Assembly: GCF_000701705.1 (NCBI RefSeq)
Contig: NZ_JNJP01000006.1
Location: 1-64,000, forward strand
DNA length: 64,000 nt
Origin: Bilophila wadsworthia ATCC 49260
Lineage (GTDB): Bacteria > Desulfobacterota > Desulfovibrionia > Desulfovibrionales > Desulfovibrionaceae
Reading direction: 5' to 3'
How positions within the stretch are numbered: position 1 is the first letter of the stretch; every line of letters begins with the position of its first letter. The translations under genes and the position numbers were made by a program. The notes under the pieces are model-generated. The model was given only the letters and a program-made list of their open reading frames with translations. It did not search any database and was not told the origin of the DNA. Shown piece by piece: positions 1 through 9,100 of this stretch.

Positions 1-3
1 GCT

Positions 4-975
4 ATGAGCACCATGTTGGAACTGTATCGGCACCGTTTCGGTGCTGGCGTGAAAGCCCGAGGGAATGGCTGGAATGGCCCATGCCCGATTTGTGGTGGTG
101 AAGTCGGCAAGTCCGACCGCTTCATGATCTGGCCCGACCGGGAAAGGGACCTTGGCCATACCTGCACCGAGAACCACATCCCCGGCGTGTTCTCGTGTCG
201 GCGCTGCGGCAGGACCGGCGACAGCATCCGGTACATGATGGACATGGAGGGTATGAGCTTCCGTGAAGCCTGTGCCGAACTGGGCATCTCGGACATGCCT
301 GTACGCCCCCGCCGCCGTCCCGCTCCGCTGGAACCGCAAGTACGGGCGGCATGGCAGCCGTCAGTCAAGGAAGGGCCTTCGGAGAAGTGGCAAAACTACG
401 CGGCGAAGCTGCTGGCCGAAGCCGAGGCCGAAATCTGGAATCATCCCGAGGCGCTCAACTGGCTGGCGAAGCGCGGCATCACGGAAGAGGTCATCCGGAC
501 GTACCACCTCGGCTATCTGGCTGGCGAGAACGGCAAGCCCGGACGGTTCCGGGCGCGTTCCGTCCTCGGGCTTCCGCCGAAGCAGAGGAACGGCAAGGAC
601 CAGACATGGCTGTTCATCCCTCGCGGCATCGTGATCCCCACGTTCGAGAGTGATGAGCTGATCAACCTGCGGATTCGCCGCCCGAATCAGGACATCAGGG
701 AGAGAGAGGACGGAACGCGCCCGGCGAAGTATCTGGAACTGTCCGGCTCCTGTTCCAAGCCCATGCTGCTGCTTCCAGAAGGCGGCAATCCCAACCTCCG
801 GGCGTTCGTTGTCGTGGAGGGGGAACTGGACGCCATCCTCTGCCACCATGCGGCAGGTCGCCGGATAGGGGCCGTGGCTATTCGCTCCAACCAGACCAAG
901 CCGGACACCGTGGCCCACGGGCAACTCAGGAATGCCGTCCGCATCCTGCTGGCTATAGGGGGTCATGGAAGATGA
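4..975 (+). pseudogene. Phage-type DNA primase, truncated in the Toprim domain
   Basis: The 323-residue product begins with a zinc-ribbon (CPICGG at about residues 27-32, then CRRCGR at about 65-70), as in DnaG/P4-type primases. A Toprim start follows (VVVEGELDAILCHH, about residues 273-286). The expected second acidic Toprim motif (DxD-A-G) is missing: the protein reads LLAIGGHGR and stops just where that motif should be. Primases of this kind usually continue past this point, so I read it as a 3' truncation. It would have primed phage DNA replication. The start at position 4 is so close to the window edge that an earlier start cannot be excluded. The 700 bp downstream hold only fragments, which supports decay. 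Confidence 0.75.
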
Positions 976-1144
976 GAATGAAGGGTAAGGCCGATCCTGC
1001 TTGACGGATACTTGACTTTCCCTTGACTGATGCGGGCTTGAAGGTTGCCCGGCCTTGGAAAAACCGCGAAAGAATGGTTTGAGAATGGAGGGCTGTTTTG
1101 AGGTCCGATAGTCACGCAAGTTGAGAACGAGAGAGCCCCGGTGT

Positions 1145-1160
1145 GTGTCGAATCTGACAC
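1145..1160. promoter_or_regulatory. Operator-like palindrome, copy 1 (GTGTC-N6-GACAC)
   Basis: GTGTC at 1145-1149 and GACAC at 1156-1160, spacer GAATCT. The same arms with the same 6-base spacer recur at 1362 and 2819, so this is probably a binding site for a dimeric (phage?) repressor. The regulator itself is not identified in the window. Confidence 0.45.
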
Positions 1161-1373
1161 AAAACAGGGCTTGCTACAGCTAACATTCGCACCATCGCAG
1201 AGCTTGCCCGGCGACAGCCCTATGAGTTGCTCAAAGTAAAGGGCATTGGCGAAACCGTCCTCCAGGAATATGCGCGCGAACTTGAGCGTCACGGACTCTA
1301 TTTAGCGTGCGCTGGGCGAAGAAAATATTTGCGGGCCTGTCGAGATGCTACGCGAATGGGCGTGTCAATATAG
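1158..1373 (+). pseudogene. RNA polymerase alpha-CTD-like (helix-hairpin-helix) fragment
   Basis: This open stretch between two stops has no in-frame ATG or GTG near its 5' end. It encodes NIRTIAELARRQPYELL then KVKGIGETVLQEYAREL, followed by ERHGLYLA. This aligns by eye with the C-terminal domain of RNA polymerase alpha, including the I-x-T-I-x-E-L start, the ELLK turn, the GIG hairpin and the GL-x-L end. It is likely the tail of a larger lost gene. Whether it came from a host rpoA-like gene or from a phage protein that borrowed the fold cannot be told. It lies between the truncated primase and the com gene. Confidence 0.45.
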
Positions 1374-1497
1374 ACACCGTGCGCTGCTGCGTTGCGTCCT
1401 TTACGGGCTACATGCGGCATTGCAAGGGATGGAAGAGCACGGAAAATGCCCTGAAAAGTCTGATTTAGTCAAAAACGGCGGAAAAGACAAGGAATAA
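1345..1497 (+). CDS. Small ORF of unknown function, 50 residues
   Basis: ATG at 1345 opens a 50-residue reading frame (MLREWACQYRHRALL at the N-terminus, a lysine-rich end LVKNGGKDKE). The open frame extends upstream of this ATG to a stop at 1303, so it may be the tail of a longer lost gene. It contains operator-like palindrome copy 2. No clear ribosome binding site and no family recognised. Confidence 0.25.
   Translation: MLREWACQYRHRALLRCVLYGLHAALQGMEEHGKCPEKSDLVKNGGKDKE
1362..1377. promoter_or_regulatory. Operator-like palindrome, copy 2 (GTGTC-N6-GACAC)
   Basis: GTGTC at 1362-1366 and GACAC at 1373-1377 with spacer AATATA. Arms and spacer length are the same as copies 1 and 3; the spacer sequence differs, as expected for a protein binding site and not for a recent duplication. 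Confidence 0.45.
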
Positions 1498-1742
1498 GAG
1501 GCGAAAATCCTTCGCATGGAACGCGCTGTTTCCGGGCGGGTCGCGACTTTTTTCGGCATAGTGGAGGCAGGCAGAGGCGGGGGCGGTCAGGCCCCCACCG
1601 GCGGGCTTGACAAACCCACCACGGCCCCACGGATAGAAAGCGTTATCCTCTATCCGCAAGGTATCCGCCTGTCGTGTTGTCTCTGGGCGAGATAAGGGCA
1701 CGATAGAGGCATTTGCTTAGGGGCGCAACACTTTTAACCACC

Positions 1743-1934
1743 ATGCGGAAAGAAGAACTCGAAGAAATCAGATGTTGCCGTTGCGGCAAGCTCCTGGCCA
1801 AAGGCCAGGCCAGCGAAATGGAGTTTAAGTGCCCCCGTTGTGGGGCGTTCACCATCGTGCGGGCCGTGCGCCCCTGCTCCGAGTCGTCCGACGGCCAGAA
1901 CGGAGCGAACTGTGATAAAGGATTGTCTGAATGA
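1743..1934 (+). CDS. com: Com-family zinc-finger protein (Mu Com-like)
   Basis: A 63-residue protein with two CxxC pairs (CCRCGK near residue 11, CPRCGA near residue 32), the layout of phage Mu Com. In Mu, Com is an RNA-binding activator of translation of the overlapping mom DNA-modification gene. Here the gene overlaps the start of a DNA methyltransferase by 23 bp, so the same coupling logic probably applies to a different modification enzyme. ATG at 1743 is chosen because it begins directly before the conserved region; an in-frame earlier start at 1713 exists. Its function is inferred from the Mu pair. Confidence 0.75.
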   Translation: MRKEELEEIRCCRCGKLLAKGQASEMEFKCPRCGAFTIVRAVRPCSESSDGQNGANCDKGLSE

Positions 1935-2693
1935 CGGCGTTACGCTGTACCATGGGGATGCGCTGGGTATCCTGGCCACCTTGCCGGATGCCGCCATGGA
2001 CGCGGTTTTAACCGACCCGCCGTATTCCAGCGGCGGCGTCACCCTGGGAGCGCGGCAGGCCGACCCGGCCCAGAAGTACCAGCAGAGCGGGACAAAACGT
2101 CGGTATCCGCCGATGCTGAGCGACGCCAAGGACCAACGAAGCTGGACCATGTGGTGCATGCTGTGGCTTGCCGAGTGCTGGCGCATCGCCCGCGATGGCG
2201 CGCCGCTCATGGCGTTTACGGACTGGCGGCAACTTCCCGCATGACAGACGCCGTGCAGGCGGCGGGCTGGGCCTGGCGGGGCATTGTGGCCTGGGACAAA
2301 CAGAATGCCCGCCCACAAATCGGCAAGTTCCGCCAGCAGTGCGAGTATGTGGTTTTTGTCACCAAGGGGCGCTTTGTCCCGTACACGCGCACCTGTTTAC
2401 CTGGTGTGTATTCCTATCCGGTGATCTCCGCGCAGAAGGTCCACCTGACCAGCAAGCCCGTTGCGCTGATTGAGAACTTGCTGGACGTGACGGCTCCGCA
2501 AGAAACCGTTCTTGACCCCTTCATGGGAGGCGGCAGCGTGGGCGAGGCATGTATCAGGACGGGCCGCAGCTATGTGGGAATGGAACTGTCGCGGGAGTAT
2601 TACGACATCAGCCGTGACAGGCTGACGGCGGCGCTTGCCACGAAAAAGGAATCGAAGGAAGTGGTCCAGAAGCAGGGCATGTATCCCCGGTAA
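1912..2693 (+). pseudogene. Beta-class DNA methyltransferase broken by a 1-base frameshift
   Basis: Read in two frames it makes one methyltransferase of about 260 residues. Frame one starts at GTG 1912 (VIKDCLNDGVTLYHGDAL), contains the catalytic motif TDPPYSSGG, and reads FTDWRQLPA before a TGA at 2242. The protein continues in another frame from about 2240 (TDAVQAAGWAWRGIVAWDK), and ends with the AdoMet-binding motif LDPFMGGGSVGEAC. The order DPPY first and DPFMGGG last is that of beta-class N6-adenine/N4-cytosine enzymes. One extra base near 2240 would restore it. It overlaps com, as mom does in Mu. It is a decayed gene unless a sequencing error or programmed shift is involved. Confidence 0.8.
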
Positions 2694-2818
2694 TGCGTGT
2701 ACAGCCAAGTAGCCTGCCGTAATAATCCATAAAATGCAGGGGGGAACCTTAAGAGACCCAGCGAATACTCTTGGTGCCGGTGGAATCGCCCCCACTTCCT
2801 CAAAAAAAGGTGTGGATT

Positions 2819-2834
2819 GTGTCAGTTTTGACAC
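2819..2834. promoter_or_regulatory. Operator-like palindrome, copy 3 (GTGTC-N6-GACAC)
   Basis: GTGTC at 2819-2823 and GACAC at 2830-2834, spacer AGTTTT. In this copy the symmetry extends one base further inward (GTGTCA and TGACAC). Confidence 0.5.
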
Positions 2835-3022
2835 GACGCCACGCCCTCCCAAAATGCCGACAAAAAACGTGCCAAAGCAAAAAAATGCCTTGGCACGTTC
2901 TCATTTCTCGTGACGGAAATTCTCAAGTTGCGCGACAGCTCACACCCGCCTCCTGTTTTAAAGTTGTTGTCCAACGGCTCAAGGAGCGTGATTCCAGCCG
3001 CATTGGTGATGGTGTGGTTCAT
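2822..3022 (-). CDS. Doubtful small phage protein at the end of the capsid operon
   Basis: A 66-residue frame starts 15 bp after the end of the upstream minus-strand gene (MNHTITNAAGITLLEPLDNN at the N-terminus). The first half looks protein-like, but the second half is read through the terminator hairpin at 2866-2899. It may be a truncated gene whose end was lost. No family recognised. Confidence 0.3.
   Translation of the reverse strand: MNHTITNAAGITLLEPLDNNFKTGGGCELSRNLRISVTRNENVPRHFFALARFLSAFWEGVASCQN
2866..2899 (-). terminator. Rho-independent terminator of the capsid-side phage operon
   Basis: Arms at 2866-2879 and 2886-2899 pair over 14 bp with one mismatch around a 6-base A/T loop (core ACGTGCCAA / TTGGCACGT). 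On the minus strand the hairpin is followed by a run of six T, so it terminates leftward transcription. Confidence 0.7.
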
Positions 3023-3037
3023 GTTTGTCTCACTGGG

Positions 3038-3343
3038 CTATGCAGCCGGTTCCGCTTTGCCCTTTGCGGTGGGCGTAGACTGGGTGGGGGCTTTGTCGGT
3101 CGCTTTGGTGGAAGATGCTTTGGTGGATGCCAAGGCCTCGACCGGAGGGAGGGGCTCTTCTTTCGTGGTGATGACCAGCGATGGATATTGTCGGCGCAGG
3201 CGCTCGATGAGGGCTGTGGTCTGGGAAGTTGCGGGGCGGATCGTGGTCACCGTCCCCTGTGCGGGGATATCGATGCATGGGCGCCCGAAGACCTTGATGG
3301 GGTTGCAGCCGTTGTTGGTGATGGTCAGCTTGAGTTTTTCCAT
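3038..3343 (-). CDS. Small phage protein downstream of the capsid gene
   Basis: 101 residues. An ordered N-terminal half (MEKLKLTITNNGCNPIKVFG) is followed by a low-complexity tail rich in T, K, A, S and P (from about residue 65). The start ATG at 3343 has a GGAG at a suitable distance. It lies 21 bp after the capsid stop, in the same direction. The N-terminal half could be a small beta-sandwich head-completion or decoration protein, but that is a guess from position; I do not recognise a family. Confidence 0.6.
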   Translation of the reverse strand: MEKLKLTITNNGCNPIKVFGRPCIDIPAQGTVTTIRPATSQTTALIERLRRQYPSLVITTKEEPLPPVEALASTKASSTKATDKAPTQSTPTAKGKAEPAA

Positions 3344-3364
3344 GTTGTCATTGGCTCCTGTGGA

Positions 3365-4970
3365 TCAGGCTCCCGTTTTGGGGACCATCTTCAGGGTTGT
3401 GAGGTATTCGCGGCCGTCGAACGGCTGAAGGTTGCGGTAGGAGAGTTCCCACAGCGTTGAGCGGGACATGAGGTCCGTGAGGACAGGATGGCGGAAGGTG
3501 ATGGCAGGGACTGCATCGCCCGCGACAAACCCGGTTTGGCCGTGTTCGGGGCCTTTGGCGTAGCACAGGGAGGTGTAGGGTTCCTGGGAAGGGTTGCAGT
3601 ACAGATCGTACTGGCCGAATATCTTGCCGACATAGTGCGGCTGCGGCGAAGGGCGGTACCCGGGAGCTGGAGTGAAAAAGGGACTGGGCAGATAGCGGAA
3701 AATGTTGACGGACTGCGTGTCGCCGACAATCCCGGTGAGGCCTACGACGCCCGTTCGCTGCGTGAGGCGGGTGTCGATTTCCAACAGCGCGGCCTTGAGG
3801 GTTTCGTAATGCTCCTGAAGGGTGAGGGATTCCGGCCCTTCGTAAGCACCATTCCGTTACACCCTTGGCGTAAAACAGCATCTGCCGAAGGATCTTGCGA
3901 TCCTTGTCGGCTGCCAGGAGGTTGCGCATCCCGGCGAGGGTCATGTTGTCGATATCGAGGCCGTATTCGCGGCGAAGCCCCCATTGGGCCTGAATGGTGG
4001 AGTCCCCGGCAATGGCCGCTTCATGGGGATAGAGGGTCCTGCTGTCCATTTCATGGTCGATTCTGGGGATCAGCGTCGGATCCTTTTCGATGTCCACGTC
4101 ATAGCCGATATGAACTTCAACGCCGATGGCGGGGGCCTTGGAGAAGGTCACGTCGACTTTTCCAGTGGCATAGTCCACCGTGCCGGTGACGTTTACTATT
4201 TCTCCCCCCAGACGGAAGGCTCCCATGACCGAGCCCGCGTCGTCAGATGCAACCACGTTATGATCGTGCAGCACCATGATGCGTTTGCGTTTCAACGGGT
4301 AGACCGTCCCGAACGCGGTCTTGGAGTCGAAGGAGAATTTCGTGGTTGTCCCATCGCCGTCGCCAGCCTTGAACATCTGATCCATCACGGCATATTGGCC
4401 GTTGTAGGTGTAGTCGATGATGTCGCCTTTCTGGAGATCGCCGAATTTGGAGCCCGCAATTCGTTTGATGCGGAAAAATTCCGACTGGTTGAACTGGCCG
4501 GGGATGAGCGTGACCATGTTGGGCGTGATGGAGTTCAGCAGCACGGGCAGGATGAGGGACACCATGCGGTCACGCATGATGATGCCCTCGGTTGAGCTCA
4601 TTTCCTTTCCGGCGTCTTCGAAAACGCCGGACAGGGCGGGCTTTCCTCTGCCCAGGGTCATGAAGTTTTCAATTGCTTGGTGGGCGCTGGCCAAAAGTTC
4701 ATCGGAGGGGAGGGTTCCGCCGTGCTGTTCGATGAAGTTTTTCAGGGCGCGCGCATGGATTCCCATGATCATGGGGGCCTGTTCGCCTGCGGATTCATAG
4801 ACGGAATTTTGGGATGCGGTTTTGAACGTCGTGTTGAGCTCTTCCCGCGAGATATCGCTTCGGAATGAGCCATTTGCGTCAAGAATCGGGAGAAGAAGAT
4901 CTCGGCGCATCTGTGCGGCGCGGGATGTACGATCCTGCGTGCTTTTCTCAAAGGCAGAGAAGTCGGGCAT
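3365..4970 (-). pseudogene. Major-capsid-like phage protein, disrupted by a 1-base frameshift
   Basis: The gene starts at ATG 4970 (MPDFSAFEKSTQ, with GGAG 9 bases upstream). It reads about 370 residues before leaving frame near 3858, in the region AKGVTE then GAYEGPESLTLQEHYE. The second frame ends at 3365. Joined, it is about 535 residues. Features such as SITPNMVTLIPGQF, the repeated beta-hairpins around TGTVDYATGKVDVTF and the downstream helix-rich part resemble T4-type major head proteins, but this is by eye. One extra T near 3858 explains the break. If true, the prophage cannot make heads from this copy. Confidence 0.55.
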
Positions 4971-5064
4971 TTGCAATACTCCATAGTTGATTAGGTGTTC
5001 CGCAGATGCGGATCTTTGTGCCTAGCTGACTACGGAGTGGGAAATCTGTCACGGAAAAGTTGCC

Positions 5065-5085
5065 TAGATATGCCGTATTTACGGG
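5065..5085 (+). repeat. 21-bp repeat, left copy (inverted partner at 14902)
   Basis: Starts TAGATATGCCG and ends ATTTACGGG; the reverse complement occurs exactly, over 21 bases, at 14902-14922. The right half is itself nearly palindromic (CCGTA-TT-TACGG), suggesting a protein binding site. Both copies lie between divergent genes. Confidence 0.7.
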
Positions 5086-5196
5086 AGATGAAGAAAAATG
5101 TACTTAGAGATATTAGCCAACCGCTAGTGGGGTTCCTTAGGGTCTGGCTAGGCTGGATGTAATCGTATCTTTTACCTGAATTGATGAGTCTACCTT

Positions 5197-5304
5197 AGAC
5201 GACGCTCTGTTGAAGTTAACAGCCAAATCACAAGACGACGCTCTGTTGAAGTTAACAGCCAAATCACAAGACGACGCTCTGTTGAAGTTAACAGCCAAAT
5301 CACA
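5197..5304. repeat. Three perfect 36-bp tandem repeats upstream of hamA
   Basis: Three uninterrupted units start at 5197, 5233 and 5269. Each unit holds the inverted repeat CTGTT-GAAGTT-AACAG. The units have no spacers, so this is not a CRISPR array. The last unit ends 18 bp before the hamA start codon, so the array would sit in the leader or over the promoter. A regulator binding array or an RNA element are both possible. Confidence 0.85.
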
Positions 5305-5322
5305 CTCAGGGGTGGAACGGGA

Positions 5323-6138
5323 ATGCCTTGGACTTCGGAACATACTAAATGGCTCGTCGACACTGGCGAACGACTGAAGACCGCCGACGGCAAGGAAGTC
5401 GAAGTCTGGGAGTTTCGTCACGAAAAAGACGAGGCAGTGCTCTCCGCATGGGCAAAACACTTCCGGAATCATTACTGCTTTGACAGTGAGATCGATTATT
5501 GGCGCAAAGGGTACAAGTACTCTCGCAGAGAGTATCTCAACACCATAAAGTTCCCGGACCCAAAAGTTGCCCCAGGACCCAGTATCCGCGCTGGCGACTT
5601 TGGAGAAGTGCTAGTTGCTGATTTTCTCGAATACCTAGTTGGATACTGGGTTCCACGCACACGCTACGGTAACAAAACCACTCGGAATGAGTCTACTAAA
5701 GGCAGTGACATAATCGGCTTTCATATTGCCAAGGATAGCCCATCCTTTGAGGATAAGCTGGCAATTTTTGAAGCAAAGGCTCAGTTCTCAGGGAAGAAGG
5801 CTAAGGGGAGACTTCAAGATGCTATAGATGGCTCAGCAAAAGACTTTATACGGAAGGCGGAGTCTTTAAATGCCATTAAGCAGAGGCTACATGATCAGAA
5901 TGAGCTTAATGATGCCGAAAAAATTGAGCGCTTCCAGAACAAACTAGATCGCCCATACAGGGAAGTTTATGGGGCTGTCGCACTTTTTGAGAATTCGCTT
6001 TTTGATTACCACCAGATATCCTCAGTCGATGCCTCATCTCATCCATCTCCATACGGCCCTATGTTATTAGTTATCAAAGGGGAGCAGATGATGGCGCTCG
6101 TCCATGAACTCTACAGGAGGGCCGCAGATGAGGCCTGA
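5323..6138 (+). CDS. hamA: HamA, Hachiman defence nuclease subunit (DUF1837)
   Basis: 271 residues, the normal size for HamA. It carries the conserved GDFGE (residues 91-95), a GSD at 127-129 and FEAK at 149-152, a PD-(D/E)xK-type nuclease layout in which D129, E150 and K152 are the likely metal-binding and catalytic residues. HamA partners the HamB helicase; in studied Hachiman systems the complex guards DNA integrity and HamA degrades DNA once released. The ATG at 5323 has AGGGGTGG upstream. The gene overlaps hamB by 11 bp. GC is lower than in the flanking phage genes, and orientation is opposite to them, which fits a cargo insertion. Identification is by motif and by its helicase partner. 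Confidence 0.85.
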   Translation: MPWTSEHTKWLVDTGERLKTADGKEVEVWEFRHEKDEAVLSAWAKHFRNHYCFDSEIDYWRKGYKYSRREYLNTIKFPDPKVAPGPSIRAGDFGEVLVADFLEYLVGYWVPRTRYGNKTTRNESTKGSDIIGFHIAKDSPSFEDKLAIFEAKAQFSGKKAKGRLQDAIDGSAKDFIRKAESLNAIKQRLHDQNELNDAEKIERFQNKLDRPYREVYGAVALFENSLFDYHQISSVDASSHPSPYGPMLLVIKGEQMMALVHELYRRAADEA

Positions 6139-9100
6139 ACAAAACTCCCAATATTGGCTTAGTAGCACTCAGTTAGAAGCCAAGATGCTTGAGTACGGCA
6201 TTCCGAAAGGGCTTGATAGCCCCCGCCGTGTAGATCCAGCCCATCTCTTCCCTCTCTCGATTGGTCTGCTGGGTGATTTTGCCTCTGCTATCAACCGGGA
6301 GGAACCATATCTCGATCACCACTCCAAGCTGAGAAGTAATCTGCTTTTTTCTGCCCGTTTTTTCGACTCCTACCTCCAGTCAAAGCTGAACGAGACACCT
6401 GATCCATACTTTGTGATCCTTGGCTCCGCCTCCTATTACCTATGTGATCTTCCTGGTAGTGCGTCGGTGCTGGCGAAGTGGATCAATGGTGATTGTCCTG
6501 ATTTGGGCGGAGATGGCTTGGAAAATCTGTTACTCTGGTTATTGCAGGGTAACTTTAGAACTAATTTTGATGGCTCTGAGGGGTTATTCGGCAGAATCAT
6601 CGACGAGATTTCAAAAGGGATTCTCCGGTTTTTCGAGGCTGGAAAGGGCGAAGGCAATCTCCTCGAGTTGGCCACGGAGCTGAGGGAATCCGTCTATGAT
6701 TTCGGCACACCAAGGCAGCTTCTGTTTGGTGATGTAATCGCGGCTGTTCTGAGGAAAAAGCTTGAGAATTCCGTCTGGAAGGCTCTGCCGTCATATTCTG
6801 GATTGCCTAGTGGCAAATGGTTCCAGGTGCTGCAAAAGGATTCGTTCATCAAGGAATTCTGGCCTGCGCAACATCTTTTGGGCAAGGCAGATGTTTTTAA
6901 GGGTAAGTCTGCAATCATTCAAATGCCCACCAGCGCTGGCAAGACGAAGGCAACGGAATTGATCCTTCGAAGCGCGTTTCTGGCCGAGCGCGCGTCACTG
7001 GCCATCATCATCGCCCCGTTCAGGGCACTGTGCCATGAGATCAAGAACAGCCTCGTTGAGGCGTTCCACAACGAACCCACCAAGGTGGATGAATTATCCG
7101 ATGCCTTACAGACCGACTTCGAGATTGCCGAACTCTTGGGCCACCAACAGATTCTGGTTGTAACCCCTGAGAAGCTGCTCTACGTTCTTCGACACGCTCC
7201 AGAGCTGGCTGCCCACGTTGGCCTGTTGGTCTTTGATGAAGGTCACCAGTTTGACAGTGGTACCCGAGGCATCACATACGAGCTACTTCTAACATCATTG
7301 CGCTCGATGATTCTAGAAGGAACCCAGAAGGTATTGATCTCAGCGGTGATCAGCAACGCTGAGGCTGTCGGAGAATGGCTGAACGGCGAGCCTAATGTCG
7401 TTGAAGGCACAACACTGATTCCGACTTTTAGATCTATCGGGTTCACAAGCTGGCTCGATCAATTGGGAAGAATCGAATACGTCGCTAGCCGTGATGTCGA
7501 AAAAAGCGAGTTTTCCGTTCCTAGGGTGATTGAAAAATTTTATCTCGAGAAGAAGAAACGGGAAAGAGCGGATCGTTTTTTTCCTGAAAAGACTGACGGG
7601 CAAGCTATCGCACTATACCTTGGTCTCAAATTGGTCCCGAATGGCAGTATCGCTGTTTTCTGCGGAAGGAAGTCAACAGCGGCCAGAGTCTGCGAAAAGG
7701 CCGTTGATATTATTGAGCGAGGCGCACCTTTGGGCTTGCCGTCAGATTTTTCAGACGCCCAGGAAGTTGAGCGGTTGACACATCTGTATATTGAGAATCT
7801 CGGCGCTGACGCTCCGGCGTCCCAGAGTGCGACACACGGCATTTTTTCCCATCATGGCAATACACCGCATGGTATCCGGCTTGCGGTGGAATATGCCATG
7901 CGTAACGGCCTGGTACGATTCGTTGTTTGTACCTCGACTTTGGCCCAGGGCATAAACCTTCCGATTCGATACCTCATCGTGACCAGTGTCTACCAAGGGG
8001 GGGAGCGCATCAAGGCCCGCGATTTCCACAACCTAGTCGGTAGAGCAGGCCGAGCCGGAATGTATACTGAAGGCAGTATCCTGTTCGCAGATTCGGAGAT
8101 ATATGACAACCGAGAGTCGAATAACGGCAAATGGCGTTGGAATCAGGTGAAAGAACTTTTGAATTCTCGGAATTTTGAGCCATGTACCAGCAATCTTCTA
8201 TCAATCTTCGACCCCATCAAGAGTGATGACGAGAAAGAAACCCTCCCTATGGAGGCTCTGGGTTTCGCCAAAACCTATATCAACGCCCCTGACAAAGTTG
8301 CCAAACTGGCTGCCAAGATAGCCGCACAACATGGAGACAAGGGATTCTCACAAGGTGGTGTCGAGCGGCAAATCGCTTGGAGAATCAGTTTGATATGTGC
8401 AGTGGAGAGCTTTCTATTGTCCCATGGGGATGAATCGGAGGATGCTCTTTCGGAAGCCGACGTAACGCGCCTGGCAGAAGGGACGTTTGCTTTCTTTCTA
8501 GCTGATAAACAGAAAAAAGCTCATCTCCGCGAGTTATTTCAGCTTCTCGCAAGGCACATTTCGGCAAATATAGCTGATCCCGTTCGCCGTAAAATTTACG
8601 GCAGGACGCTTTATGGAATGCAGGATGCCCAAGCCATTGAGGGATGGGTTAAGTCCAACGCTGACAGTCTGCTTTCAATTGTTGATGAAACAGAAGTACT
8701 CGATCTTGTCTGGCCATTGCTTACCCGGCATATCAATGGTGGCGTATTCACCAAGTTCGATACTCCGGAGGTGCTTAAAGAAATCGCGCATGGATGGATC
8801 AGTGGAAAGTCCTTCAGCGATCTCCTGAAAACCATCCATAAGCGAAAAGCCAAGATGGTATGTGGCACCCGCCGGAGGGAGTTCAAGATAGATCATGTCG
8901 TCGACGTCTGCGAAGGGACGCTCGCCTATGACGGTGCGCTTGTTATAGGCGCTGTGTGTGAATTCATTGAAATGCTCGCCCAAGATGGCACTAGAGAGTT
9001 ACTCAGTCATTTGCAGCTTTTTCAAAAGCGTCTGAAATATGGCCTGCCCACGGAAACTTCCATTGCTTTTTACGAACTTGGCTTTTCAGACCGCGTCATC

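Larger units (their letters stand above)
2694..3037. other. Spacer between methyltransferase and minus-strand phage genes
   Basis: 344 bp with operator-like palindrome copy 3, a strong hairpin terminator, and one doubtful small minus-strand ORF (2822-3022). Nothing else supported. Confidence 0.5.
4971..5322. other. Divergent intergenic region between capsid gene and Hachiman system
   Basis: Holds one copy of the 21-bp inverted repeat (5065-5085), a 24-codon ORF at 5088-5162 of doubtful reality that begins just behind that repeat, and the three 36-bp tandem repeats. Base composition drops from the phage GC level to that of the Hachiman genes across this stretch, so the left insertion edge probably lies here. 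Confidence 0.5.

Noticed and set aside
361..1119. 252-codon minus-strand ORF over the primase gene
   Set aside because: Antisense to a gene with clear zinc-ribbon and Toprim motifs; no ribosome site and no protein-like motifs.
5197..5304. CRISPR array before hamA
   Set aside because: The 36-bp units are directly adjacent with no spacers and no cas genes are near.
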